16,708 bases of DNA from positions 1 through 16,708 of the forward strand of contig DNBB01000027.1 in the NCBI GenBank assembly GCA_003484685.1. The letters run 5' to 3'. A program made the position numbers and the translations under genes. The notes under the pieces are model-generated. The model was given only the letters and a program-made list of their open reading frames with translations, made no database searches and was not told where the DNA came from. This document shows, piece by piece, positions 1 to 6,617 of the stretch (within the stretch, counting starts at the first letter, position 1; each line of letters begins with the position of its first letter). The stretch comes from Candidatus Babelota bacterium. GTDB taxonomy: Bacteria > Babelota > Babeliae > Babelales > Babelaceae.

Positions 1-662
1 GTAATAATTTGTTCTTTTGCAGCAAAATATTCATCCATGGTTGGATAAAACTCACCATGCTCTTGGCTAAAGTTGGTAAAAATTGCCGCATCAAAAACCA
101 TGCCGGCAAAACGCTGCATCGAAAAGGCTTGTGCCGCAGCCTCACAAATAACCCATTCGACATCCTGGCTCACGCATTGTGCAAAAAACGCATGCAAATA
201 ATCCGGCAACGGCGTGGTCATACCGGTCGGCGGCAGCGGCACACCATTAATACTATTGTATACCGTGCTCACTAACGCAGTAGAAAGACCCAAGGTGCGC
301 AGAATATGCTCGAGCAAAAAAACCGTTGTTGATTTACCCTTGGTTCCAGTAACCGCAATAATTTTTAGTTTATTGGCGGGATAGCCATACGCCTCAGCAG
401 ACAATTCTGCCAATATACGTCGAGCATCTGCAACCCAAAGCACTGAAGCACCATACTGCTCTACCAATGCGATCGTCTGGCGAGGAAGTTCCTCGCCAGA
501 CTGAATCACAATCCTTTGTGCTCCGCGTTCAAGCGCCCGAGGAATAAAATCTGCACCATTGTGTTTTATGCCATGAATAGCCACAAAGGTACCACCCGGT
601 ACCACCTGGTCAGCATGACTGGCAACACGCAGCTGCTCAAACCAAGGCCTTTCATTACGCAT
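1..662 (-). CDS. murE: MurE-like Mur ligase (UDP-MurNAc-peptide synthetase), 3' end outside window
   Basis: About 220 N-terminal residues are visible; the gene continues past the left edge. The family is the ATP-dependent Mur ligases, which add the third amino acid to UDP-MurNAc-dipeptide in the cytoplasm for peptidoglycan synthesis. Seen: an N-terminal domain with the 'VVPGGTFVAIHG' and 'GADFIPRALERGA' signatures (about residues 21-50), the Walker A loop VTGTKGKSTT, then a TTP motif and, near the visible end, FTNFSQEHGEF and the TMDEYFAAKEQ helix. This order matches MurE rather than MurC, MurD or MurF. Oddities: the usual E-x-S-S-H stretch reads EAAAQAF and the usual DH reads EH, so substrate contacts may differ. 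ATG at 662 overlaps the end of the upstream symporter gene by 8 nt, which implies one transcript and probable translational coupling. MurE family is well supported; which amino acid it adds cannot be told from this part. Confidence 0.78.
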   Translation of the reverse strand, partial: MRNERPWFEQLRVASHADQVVPGGTFVAIHGIKHNGADFIPRALERGAQRIVIQSGEELPRQTIALVEQYGASVLWVADARRILAELSAEAYGYPANKLKIIAVTGTKGKSTTVFLLEHILRTLGLSTALVSTVYNSINGVPLPPTGMTTPLPDYLHAFFAQCVSQDVEWVICEAAAQAFSMQRFAGMVFDAAIFTNFSQEHGEFYPTMDEYFAAKEQII

Positions 663-1983
663 TAAGTTCATTCCATACTCGCTTAAGCGATGGCATAAGG
701 TACACTAGTCCATACAAGTTAATCAAAATGATTGCAGCCTGAGAAAGATCAACAAATGCAAACACAAAGCTGGTATCCCCCAATGCTCCAAAAGCGGCCA
801 TCGCGCTGTACAAAAGCATAAATCCCCATTCACCAATTTTGCCCCGAGTTAAAAAGAGCCAGCACTCACGCCCAATAAAGGCATACCCAACCAAAACACC
901 GAGGCCAAACATAATCGAAAGGACCAGTGCCACTGCAGAACCAAGTCGGCCAAAAACGGTCGCGTACGTACTCATCACCAACGGCGTTGAAGTCAAACCG
1001 CTATTCCATGTTCCCGACATCGTAAACATCAAGAACATGCAGAAACAGACTAACTGCGTCGTAAAGACGAGCGCCATAGACATAATACTATTTTCACGTG
1101 GATTAGTGCCTCCTGTGGCACCAAACATAATTGCAGCCGTACCACCCCCAGCTTCAGTCGCCAAAAAGATACGTGACGCGCCCAGGCTTATAGCTCTTTG
1201 CATTATGTGTCCCGCAAAACCCCCCGCTACTGCTGTAGTCGAAAATGCCGAGGTTACGATCAACTTAAGCGCTGGTAAAAAATTAGGTGCAAAAGTAATA
1301 AGAACAGCACCGGTCGCAAGCATAAAGAGACCGACCTTGAGCGGAGCAAGCGTCTCGGATAGTTTGATAATGCGCTGAGAACCACCAAAAAAAGCGTAGG
1401 CTAAAAACAATAAGAGCATAAGCGCAACAGAAATTTCATTAATACCCGTTGCTGCCGTCAGACCGGTAGCCATAGAGTTTCCCTGCATAGAACCTGCAGC
1501 AAACAAGCAGTATAAAAGGCATGCTCCTGCATATGCATACGGCAACCAGCTTCCGCCAAAAACGCGCGCGAGGTAAACCATTGGGCCACCACGACGACCA
1601 TGCTCAGTCTCAATCGTAAACACTGATGCGGCAAGCACTTCCAAAAAGCGCATTGGCATGGCAAGAAGCCCAAAAACGAGCAACCAAAAACCTGCTCCTG
1701 GACCACCACTGTGCATGGCAACCGCCATGCCAGCCAAACTACCATTACCAAGACTTGCGCTTATCATACCCAAAAACGCTTGCAGTGGAGAAATCGTTTG
1801 ATTCTCTGGACAGAGCGTGTCGCACGTGACCTTGGGAGGAAAGAGAACGTACTTCCAGGACGTGAAGAAATATTTGAATTGGATCCCGCCAAACACTACG
1901 GTTATCGTAAGTCCAAGGATAAATAGCAAAATAATAAACGGCCATCCCCACACGTATAGTGCGTTAAATTCTGAGAAACTCAC
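655..1983 (-). CDS. AGCS-family sodium:alanine/glycine symporter
   Basis: A 442-residue multi-spanning inner-membrane protein, normal length for the alanine or glycine:cation symporter family, which imports small neutral amino acids with sodium. Seen: many hydrophobic segments; the family stretch ISPLQAFLGMI followed by a glycine-rich loop and GGPGAGFW (about residues 64-100); a MQGNSMATG segment; and TEAGGGTAAI, the equivalent of the family NEAGLGSAPI motif. Unusual: the loop normally reading GTGN, which in known family structure contributes to substrate binding, reads GNGS here (residues 79-82), so the substrate may not be plain alanine. The start is GTG at 1983, chosen because AAGGAGG lies 5 nt upstream and no better ATG is near. 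It is followed, with overlap, by the murE-like gene; alanine supply and cell-wall precursor synthesis would make sense together, but this is inference. Confidence 0.87.
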   Translation of the reverse strand: MSFSEFNALYVWGWPFIILLFILGLTITVVFGGIQFKYFFTSWKYVLFPPKVTCDTLCPENQTISPLQAFLGMISASLGNGSLAGMAVAMHSGGPGAGFWLLVFGLLAMPMRFLEVLAASVFTIETEHGRRGGPMVYLARVFGGSWLPYAYAGACLLYCLFAAGSMQGNSMATGLTAATGINEISVALMLLLFLAYAFFGGSQRIIKLSETLAPLKVGLFMLATGAVLITFAPNFLPALKLIVTSAFSTTAVAGGFAGHIMQRAISLGASRIFLATEAGGGTAAIMFGATGGTNPRENSIMSMALVFTTQLVCFCMFLMFTMSGTWNSGLTSTPLVMSTYATVFGRLGSAVALVLSIMFGLGVLVGYAFIGRECWLFLTRGKIGEWGFMLLYSAMAAFGALGDTSFVFAFVDLSQAAIILINLYGLVYLMPSLKRVWNELNA

Positions 1984-2011
1984 CGTCTCCTCCTTATAAA
2001 AGGGTTAGTAC

Positions 2012-2031
2012 GCATAAAAGCGCTTTTGTGC
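2012..2031. repeat. Imperfect 20-bp palindrome in the symporter/ruvX divergent region
   Basis: The centre AAAAGCGCTTTT (2016-2027) is a perfect 12-bp palindrome, flanked after one mismatch by GCA/TGC arms. It lies between the divergently transcribed symporter (start 1983) and ruvX (start 2080), inside the likely symporter leader. It could be an operator for a dimeric regulator or a leader hairpin. The sequence alone does not decide between these. Confidence 0.35.
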
Positions 2032-2079
2032 TACCTTTAAATATACTTAGTATTATCCATATTGGAAAGTTAGAGACCT

Positions 2080-2535
2080 ATGTCATCGCTATTACCCGGC
2101 AAAGTACTTGCGCTCGACCTTGGTGACGTCTGGATTGGCATTGCCATTTCTGATGCGCTATGGATGGTTGCGCGTCCGCTCGAAACCGTAACGCTTTCGC
2201 ACCTTGAAAGCCATTTGCAAAAGCTTTTACAAAAAGAACGCATTGCTACAATTGTCGTTGGATGCCCGATTACTTGCGGAGGAACACGTAGTGCACAAAC
2301 AGAAAAAATTGAACTACAGTGCGCCGAGCTCGCAAAAAGTTTTCCGCAGGTAGAATGGCGCCTTTGGGACGAGCGACTTAGCAGTAAACGTGCTGAACAG
2401 CTGCAATCAAGCAAAAAGAAAAGCAAACAAAAAGGCGCAAAGCAAGAATCTCATGCAATCGCTGCAGCATTTATACTCGACTCCTTCTTGCAAAACCATC
2501 AAGCAAAAAAATCGCTAGAAGAACTCGAAAATTAG
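2080..2535 (+). CDS. ruvX: RuvX/YqgF-family putative Holliday junction resolvase / pre-16S rRNA nuclease
   Basis: A 151-residue protein of the YqgF/RuvX RNase H-fold family, linked to 5' processing of pre-16S rRNA and possibly to junction resolution. Seen: the first-strand acidic motif ALDLGDVWIGIAISD (Asp13), the family ARPLETV, the IVVGCPITCGG strand-loop, the DERL motif (Glu98) and a C-terminal helix AIAAAFILDSFLQ. In most members this helix is preceded by an aspartate (D-x-x-A-A). Here that position is histidine (His125, codon CAT at 2452-2454), so the third acidic catalytic position is replaced. Length is close to the usual 135-150, with a Lys-rich loop at about 112-121 and a short charged tail. 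Start ATG 2080 has only a weak ribosome binding site. It stands alone, divergent from the symporter gene. Confidence 0.9.
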   Translation: MSSLLPGKVLALDLGDVWIGIAISDALWMVARPLETVTLSHLESHLQKLLQKERIATIVVGCPITCGGTRSAQTEKIELQCAELAKSFPQVEWRLWDERLSSKRAEQLQSSKKKSKQKGAKQESHAIAAAFILDSFLQNHQAKKSLEELEN

Positions 2536-2592
2536 CTATCTTTGGTTTTGAAACAGACAAATCCTAATTGGGTGTATACAAATTCTTAATCA

Positions 2593-2622
2593 TTGACAAT
2601 AATTAGAGGCGCTCGCTACGCT
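2593..2622 (+). promoter_or_regulatory. Putative promoter for the zinc-ribbon/tsaB pair
   Basis: A perfect -35 box TTGACA (2593-2598) is followed after 18 nt by TACGCT (2617-2622), a weak -10. It would start transcription near 2629, about 46 nt before the zinc-ribbon start codon. The -35 is convincing; the -10 is poor and was assigned by eye. Confidence 0.4.
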
Positions 2623-2674
2623 CCATAAAGACAACAATCTCCGTAGGTTTGGGGAAAATGGAGGGGAGGAAGGT

Positions 2675-2854
2675 ATGAAGTGTCCACGCTGCCAAGGCTT
2701 GATGGTCTGTCAGGCGTTTTTTGATCATTTTATGAACTTTGAGGCTTGGAAATGCCTCAATTGTGGTAATATAATAGCGAGACGAGAGAAAACGTTGGAA
2801 CACGATGTGTTTAGCCTTTTTGAACAGCAACAGAAAATCAAACAGAAAAGATAG
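2675..2854 (+). CDS. Small zinc-ribbon protein (59 aa), function unknown
   Basis: A short gene on the plus strand, missed by usual length cut-offs. The product starts MKCPRCQGLMV and has a second pair in WKCLNCGN, giving Cys3, Cys6, Cys27 and Cys30: a four-cysteine zinc ribbon. The rest is a charged helix ending QQKIKQKR. The layout (CPRCxGLMV, then about 20 residues, then W-[RK]-C-x-x-CG) resembles small zinc-ribbon proteins known as conserved hypotheticals in several bacterial groups. Support for reality: a purine-rich ribosome binding site GAGGGGAGGAAGG directly before ATG 2675, a TTGACA promoter upstream, and tsaB starting 5 nt after the stop. No enzyme function is expected; nucleic-acid or protein binding is the usual guess for such ribbons. 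Confidence 0.82.
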   Translation: MKCPRCQGLMVCQAFFDHFMNFEAWKCLNCGNIIARREKTLEHDVFSLFEQQQKIKQKR

Positions 2855-2859
2855 TCTAT

Positions 2860-3555
2860 ATGCAAGAGTTACGCTCATTGGCCCTATACCACGGGTATAG
2901 TTCCTTCCAGTTTGGTTTATTTGTCAATCACACACTCATAGCTGAAGATCAAATCGAAGGAACGGGAACCTGCGCTAATTTTTTGCCAAAACTTGAACAA
3001 TTACTCACCAAAACCAACACCAGTCTTTCTAATATCGCGTTTTGCGCTGCATATACCGGACCCGGCTCGTTTACTGCGCTGCGCGTAACCTTAGCCTTTG
3101 CCAATGGCTTTGCCTTTGCACAAAACATTCCACTTGTCGGCGTTTCTGGCTTTGAAGCATTAGCAAAAAATCTTGCCCAAAAGAGCGAGAGTAAATATCT
3201 TATTCAAGCATTCAAAGCTTTTGGAGAAGAAATTTACCTACAAATAACCGATCCCCAAAAAGTTATTCTCTTAGAAACATGCACCCCTGCCAAAGGTGCA
3301 GTAGAATTGCTTAAACTCATTACTGCGACATCACCCTGTTATTTTGTGGGCAATGGAATCCCTCTGCTTTTGGAGTATATAGGTTCCTCGTATATACGAA
3401 GCCATCCGAAAAACGTTCTTGACTTAACGCCCGCACCAAACCTGCATGACGTAGCAACCTGCGGACTAGAAAACTATCTGCAACAAACACAAGAACACCA
3501 ATTAGTCTATAATTTACAACCAACCTACCTCAAAAACCCGCCCGCGCATACATAA
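2860..3555 (+). CDS. tsaB: TsaB, tRNA threonylcarbamoyladenosine (t6A37) biosynthesis subunit
   Basis: A 231-residue protein of the TsaB (YeaZ) family, an inactive ASKHA-fold partner that joins TsaD and TsaE to place threonylcarbamoyl on A37 of ANN-decoding tRNAs. Seen: the hallmark TGPGSFTALRVTLAFANGFA (about residues 66-85), then IPLVGVSGFEALA, and a C-terminal PTYLKNP like the usual P-x-Y-L-R end. The N-terminal strand, normally D-T-S-like, reads LYHGYSSFQFGLF, so the nucleotide-binding remnant is more worn than usual. Length is normal. ATG 2860 lies 5 nt after the zinc-ribbon stop, and with only a weak ribosome binding site it is probably coupled to that gene's translation. Confidence 0.92.
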   Translation: MQELRSLALYHGYSSFQFGLFVNHTLIAEDQIEGTGTCANFLPKLEQLLTKTNTSLSNIAFCAAYTGPGSFTALRVTLAFANGFAFAQNIPLVGVSGFEALAKNLAQKSESKYLIQAFKAFGEEIYLQITDPQKVILLETCTPAKGAVELLKLITATSPCYFVGNGIPLLLEYIGSSYIRSHPKNVLDLTPAPNLHDVATCGLENYLQQTQEHQLVYNLQPTYLKNPPAHT

Positions 3556-3603
3556 CGTCGATCAATTGACGAAGAAAGATAAGCGCATCCCAAAAAAATC
3601 CGA

Positions 3604-3617
3604 GCACAATTTTGTGC
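3604..3617. repeat. Short inverted repeat downstream of tsaB
   Basis: GCACAATTTTGTGC is a 6-bp stem with a 2-nt loop (or a 5-bp stem with a 4-nt loop), 48 nt after the tsaB stop. No T-tract follows on the plus strand, so it is not a good terminator for tsaB. On the minus strand a T run follows after 5 nt, but no minus-strand gene ends there. Apart from this and the promoter at 3644, 3556-3677 holds nothing recognisable. Confidence 0.3.
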
Positions 3618-3643
3618 CATTACATCGCCCCTACCGGATACAC

Positions 3644-3671
3644 TTGACAAATAATTAAAAAAAATTACTAT
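3644..3671 (+). promoter_or_regulatory. Promoter of the 3714 gene
   Basis: TTGACA (3644-3649), a 16-nt spacer and TACTAT (3666-3671) form a sigma-70-type promoter. Transcription would begin near 3678, which makes the in-frame ATG at 3678 leaderless and supports the downstream ATG at 3714, with its ribosome binding site, as the true start. Confidence 0.65.
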
Positions 3672-3713
3672 TAAGACATGCAAATTTTAAAAAGCTTTAA
3701 AAAGGAAACATCA

Positions 3714-4283
3714 ATGAAAAAGTATCTGTTTTATCTCGTAATAGCTGGAATGAGTATAGCTATAGCTCACGACGTCACTTCGACACCAAAAGTTATAATA
3801 CTTAATAAATCATCTGGACCGAAAGGTAAAAAGCCGCGCAAAAAAAAACAAGTAAAAATCGAAACTATACTCGCTAAAATGCCAACCGTAAAAATACACA
3901 CAAAAACTCCGGAACAGCTAGCTAAACAACTAGTAGCCCTACAGGAAAGAATAGTTAAAAATCAGAAACCAGAACAAACCAAAAACAAAGATACGAACTA
4001 CTTTAGAAAAACACTTACGTACACACCTTATGTATTATTTCCCCTTGCATCTCTAGCTGCAGGCTATTATGCAAAAAACTTCCAATACGGCGCTATGACA
4101 GCTTTTAGCGCCAGCCTAGGAAGCATTCTGCTCAATAATAAACTATCACCATCAACCAACATCGGCATATATAGCGGCTTGTCTGGAATCGGTGGCATGT
4201 TCATTCATGGCTTGATTAACAAAAAAGAGCAGCTCACAATTCCGTCCGTAGAAAATACGGTGATAACGATGATACAAGAATAA
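3714..4283 (+). CDS. Exported protein with a C-terminal membrane module, unknown function
   Basis: Not recognised as a named family. From ATG 3714 the product has 189 residues: a signal peptide (MKKYLFYLVIAGMSIAIA), a very basic stretch (GPKGKKPRKKKQVK, about 36-49), a Lys/Gln-rich helix (about 65-95), then a hydrophobic region beginning YTPYVLFPLASLAAGYYA (about 103-120) and a second one near 145-168. The YTPY start of the hydrophobic region recurs in the exported protein encoded at 5342, so these may share a membrane module. ATG 3714 was chosen over ATG 3678 because AAAGGAAA lies 5-12 nt before it and the signal peptide begins there. It is a single gene with its own TTGACA promoter, facing rsmE tail to tail. 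Location is probably the cell envelope. Confidence 0.72.
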   Translation: MKKYLFYLVIAGMSIAIAHDVTSTPKVIILNKSSGPKGKKPRKKKQVKIETILAKMPTVKIHTKTPEQLAKQLVALQERIVKNQKPEQTKNKDTNYFRKTLTYTPYVLFPLASLAAGYYAKNFQYGAMTAFSASLGSILLNNKLSPSTNIGIYSGLSGIGGMFIHGLINKKEQLTIPSVENTVITMIQE

Positions 4284-4297
4284 ACAAAAATTTACAC

Positions 4298-5038
4298 TCA
4301 CTGCTTTAGGCAAGCACGCAACATTCCTGCCCCCAGACTCACAGCCACCCAGGCGCGTAAAATGGTCGGTGTAAGCGCGCAAACAAGTGCTCCTTGCGAG
4401 CGCGCGTACGCAACTTCATCATGCGTAAGCCCACCTTCGGGCCCACTGAGTACCGTGACTAAACTAGGTTTAGAATGTGCTAAGGACTCCATGATCGGCA
4501 ACGCCGGCTCACCATCTTCATCAAACAAAATAAAAGGGGCCTCTTTACTTCGTTGTGCAAGCGCTTCTTCAAAAGAAATAATAGGCCGAATAATCGGGAA
4601 AACAAATTGCTTTGACTGCTCCGCTGCTGCTGCCATAATTTTTGCCTGACGTTCAGAAGAAAGGCGTACTTGGCGTGCTGATTGCTTAGTTATGATAGGC
4701 GTAATGGAGGTTACTCCCATAACCGTCGCATGGGACAAAGCCTCCTCAAATGAATCCTTCTCGAGTATCGGCAACAACCAATGAATTTCTGGGATTACCG
4801 CTTTGTGGCCATCCACCTGCTCAATAACGAGTTCAATAAATTTTTTGCTAACCTTAATAATACGCCCCAGCCACGAATAGGTTGCATCAAAAAGCAGTAC
4901 CGTCTCACCAGCTCCAAGCCGGAGGACATGCGTTATGCGATGCAGTATCGTCGCTTCTTGAATAATTACCCGATCTCCGACGCCACCCTGCAAGCCACCA
5001 GGGATAAAGAGAGCAAAACAGTGCCCATGTCCAACCAT
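4298..5038 (-). CDS. rsmE: RsmE, 16S rRNA (uracil1498-N3)-methyltransferase
   Basis: A 246-residue SPOUT-class methyltransferase that uses S-adenosylmethionine to methylate U1498 of 16S rRNA at the decoding site. Seen: an N-terminal PUA-like part with HRITHVLRLGAGE (about 33-45), the catalytic-domain opening LLPILEKDSFEEALSHATVM with GVTSITPIIT, the AAAAEQSKQ helix and P-I-I (about 136-150), the knot motif LSGPEGGLTHDE (about 197-208), and a final ALTPTILRAWVAVS. The last motif normally reads L-G-x-R-I-L-R-x-E-T-A; here E-T-A is replaced by W-V-A, so the cofactor pocket may be altered. ATG 5038 has GAGG 7 nt upstream. It is convergent with the 3714 gene, with 14 nt between their ends. Confidence 0.9.
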   Translation of the reverse strand: MVGHGHCFALFIPGGLQGGVGDRVIIQEATILHRITHVLRLGAGETVLLFDATYSWLGRIIKVSKKFIELVIEQVDGHKAVIPEIHWLLPILEKDSFEEALSHATVMGVTSITPIITKQSARQVRLSSERQAKIMAAAAEQSKQFVFPIIRPIISFEEALAQRSKEAPFILFDEDGEPALPIMESLAHSKPSLVTVLSGPEGGLTHDEVAYARSQGALVCALTPTILRAWVAVSLGAGMLRACLKQ

Positions 5039-5341
5039 AATTAAACCTCACAAATAATACATACCTCTACGTATTGTACTAAAAAACAAAAAGCGTCCAT
5101 CCGCACAAACATGGCTTTATTGCTAGGCTTGGAAAAATATCGGTGATGACCTTGCTTTTATAGCATCCAAACAACCCCTCACTCTCCGCTACACCCACAA
5201 TCAAACCCCCCACCAAACCGCACAGCTTTCACTCCTAAAAGCTCTATTTAAAATTTCATTTAAATTTCTCATTGACATTATTAAGCAATGCTTCATACTA
5301 GAGTTATAAATTTACAAAAATAGTTTTAAATGGAGAAAATG
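5039..5341. other. Intergenic region between rsmE and the 5342 operon
   Basis: This 303-nt gap separates divergent genes. The left end holds the rsmE ribosome binding site. The middle (about 5100-5220) has no ORF with a ribosome binding site and no obvious structured RNA beyond a 4-bp hairpin near 5152-5164. The right end holds an AT-rich stretch (5245-5268) immediately before the TTGACA promoter at 5272, which resembles an UP element. Confidence 0.6.
5272..5299 (+). promoter_or_regulatory. Promoter of the 5342-7127 operon
   Basis: TTGACA (5272-5277), a 16-nt spacer and CATACT (5294-5299), preceded by AT-rich DNA with AAATTT repeats (5245-5268) that could act as an UP element. The -35 box and spacer are the same as those before the exported-protein gene at 3714. 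Expected start of transcription is near 5306. Confidence 0.6.
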
Positions 5342-6598
5342 ATGATGAAACAAATCTTAAAACGCACAAGCATATTACTTGTCAGTGCACTGCTCATTAT
5401 GCCGCACCAATCATCAGCTGCGAGTTGGTTTCCTTTCGGTAGCGGTAGCAACGAAAAAAAGGATGATCGCGGATGGGTAGCAAAAACACTTGCAGGTACG
5501 CTTGAAGAACCGATCAAAGCGTTAAAAAAAACAATTAAAACCATGGGCGAAGAAATACCGAAAAGCCTTGATGAGAACATAAAAATAGCAACAGGACAAC
5601 TTATCGTTTCAATCGAAGATATCTTCTTTGGTCCAGAGCAATTCCAGGAGCTAGAAAATGGCGCTACCAAAAAAGTACGTACTGGGGGCTTTGCGGACAA
5701 AGCGACTGCGCTTACCGAAAAAATCAGCCTTGAGCTTGGCGGTAAACTGACTAAACAACTTGATGCATCATCCCAAAAACTTATCGAACAACTAGTCGAA
5801 AAGATCTGTCTCCCTGTTGGCGAAAAGCTGGTTGTGGTAGACACCATGCTACAAAACCTCAACAAAGAACTCTTTGGGCCTGCCTATAATTATGGAGAAG
5901 AATTCGAAGGCATAGATCCTTTGATTTTTGATGACCAAAAAAAAGGAATTATCGAAAAAACTCAAGATATTTTAACTGTTGTAAACAATACTTTAACTAC
6001 TATAGATGAATCCATTTTGAGCAAGGAAAACATCGAAACAATCACTAGCATAATCAAAGACATTAAGGACGCAGGAAAAACGACAAATGAAATACTTCAA
6101 AAAGCAAGTGCTTTTCTGCCTTTTATAAAGCTGCAAATAAGTAAACTCGGATACGACATAAGAAAAACCATACAAAAATACCAAGACTTAAAAGAAGAGG
6201 TTTCAAGCGCACTTGAAGAATACAAAAAGCTTGGTTCATCCGCTAACAATTTTGTCGAACTGGTTTCTGCATCATGGGCTGCATTTATCAAAGCAGGGGA
6301 AGAAATTAAAAAGCATGAGACATTTCAATACACCCCCTATGCACTGTTGGGATTAGCTGGGTTTAGTTTATTCAGCATGCCGCTAACCAGTATACTCATT
6401 GGCGCCGGCACGCTCGCCTACTTTAATGCACCAGCAATTGGAAAGGACGTTAGCACCTATCTCAAAAATCCAGACAAGAAGAAAAAATTTGAATTTAAAA
6501 AAACAACAAAAGCTTTAAATCAAGATAGCAGAGCCCTTGCATTATGGGCCCTAGGCGGACTTGGTTTAGGGTTATTCAAGACTGTTCTATTTAGATAA
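5342..6598 (+). CDS. Exported long-helical protein with C-terminal membrane segments, unknown function
   Basis: Not recognised as a named family. About 418 residues: a signal peptide (KQILKRTSILLVSALLIMP, likely cut after SSA), then some 300 residues of Lys/Glu-rich amphipathic helix with few prolines, then hydrophobic segments at about 330-365 (beginning FQYTPYALLGLAGF) and about 395-415 near the C-terminus. Two parts of the helical region both end in [FL]FGP (IEDIFFGPEQF and LNKELFGPAYN), hinting at an old internal duplication. The lipid-binding or pore-type look is only an impression. Several ATGs are in frame (5330, 5339, 5342, 5345); GGAG at 5332-5335 fits ATG 5342 (spacing 6) or 5345 (spacing 9), so 5330 is unlikely. 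The next gene starts 19 nt after the stop, so the two form an operon. Confidence 0.72.
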   Translation: MMKQILKRTSILLVSALLIMPHQSSAASWFPFGSGSNEKKDDRGWVAKTLAGTLEEPIKALKKTIKTMGEEIPKSLDENIKIATGQLIVSIEDIFFGPEQFQELENGATKKVRTGGFADKATALTEKISLELGGKLTKQLDASSQKLIEQLVEKICLPVGEKLVVVDTMLQNLNKELFGPAYNYGEEFEGIDPLIFDDQKKGIIEKTQDILTVVNNTLTTIDESILSKENIETITSIIKDIKDAGKTTNEILQKASAFLPFIKLQISKLGYDIRKTIQKYQDLKEEVSSALEEYKKLGSSANNFVELVSASWAAFIKAGEEIKKHETFQYTPYALLGLAGFSLFSMPLTSILIGAGTLAYFNAPAIGKDVSTYLKNPDKKKKFEFKKTTKALNQDSRALALWALGGLGLGLFKTVLFR

Positions 6599-6617
6599 TA
6601 AAAAAGGGAGAATCATT

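Noticed and set aside
839..1378. 179-codon open frame on the plus strand
   Set aside because: It is antisense to the symporter gene, has no ribosome binding site and gives a composition-biased product; a shadow frame.
2608..2623. GC-rich GGCGCTCGCTACGCTC stretch as a possible dispersed repeat
   Set aside because: Only one copy was found in the window, so it cannot be called a repeat from this sequence.
2603..2878. 91-codon open frame on the minus strand
   Set aside because: It is antisense to the zinc-ribbon gene, which has paired CxxC motifs and a strong ribosome binding site.
3678..3713. Upstream ATG giving a 12-residue extension to the exported protein at 3714
   Set aside because: It coincides with the expected transcription start and lacks a ribosome binding site; the signal peptide begins at 3714.
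5111..5146. Tiny ORF MALLLGLEKYR in the rsmE/5342 gap
   Set aside because: Eleven residues with no ribosome binding site; nothing supports translation.
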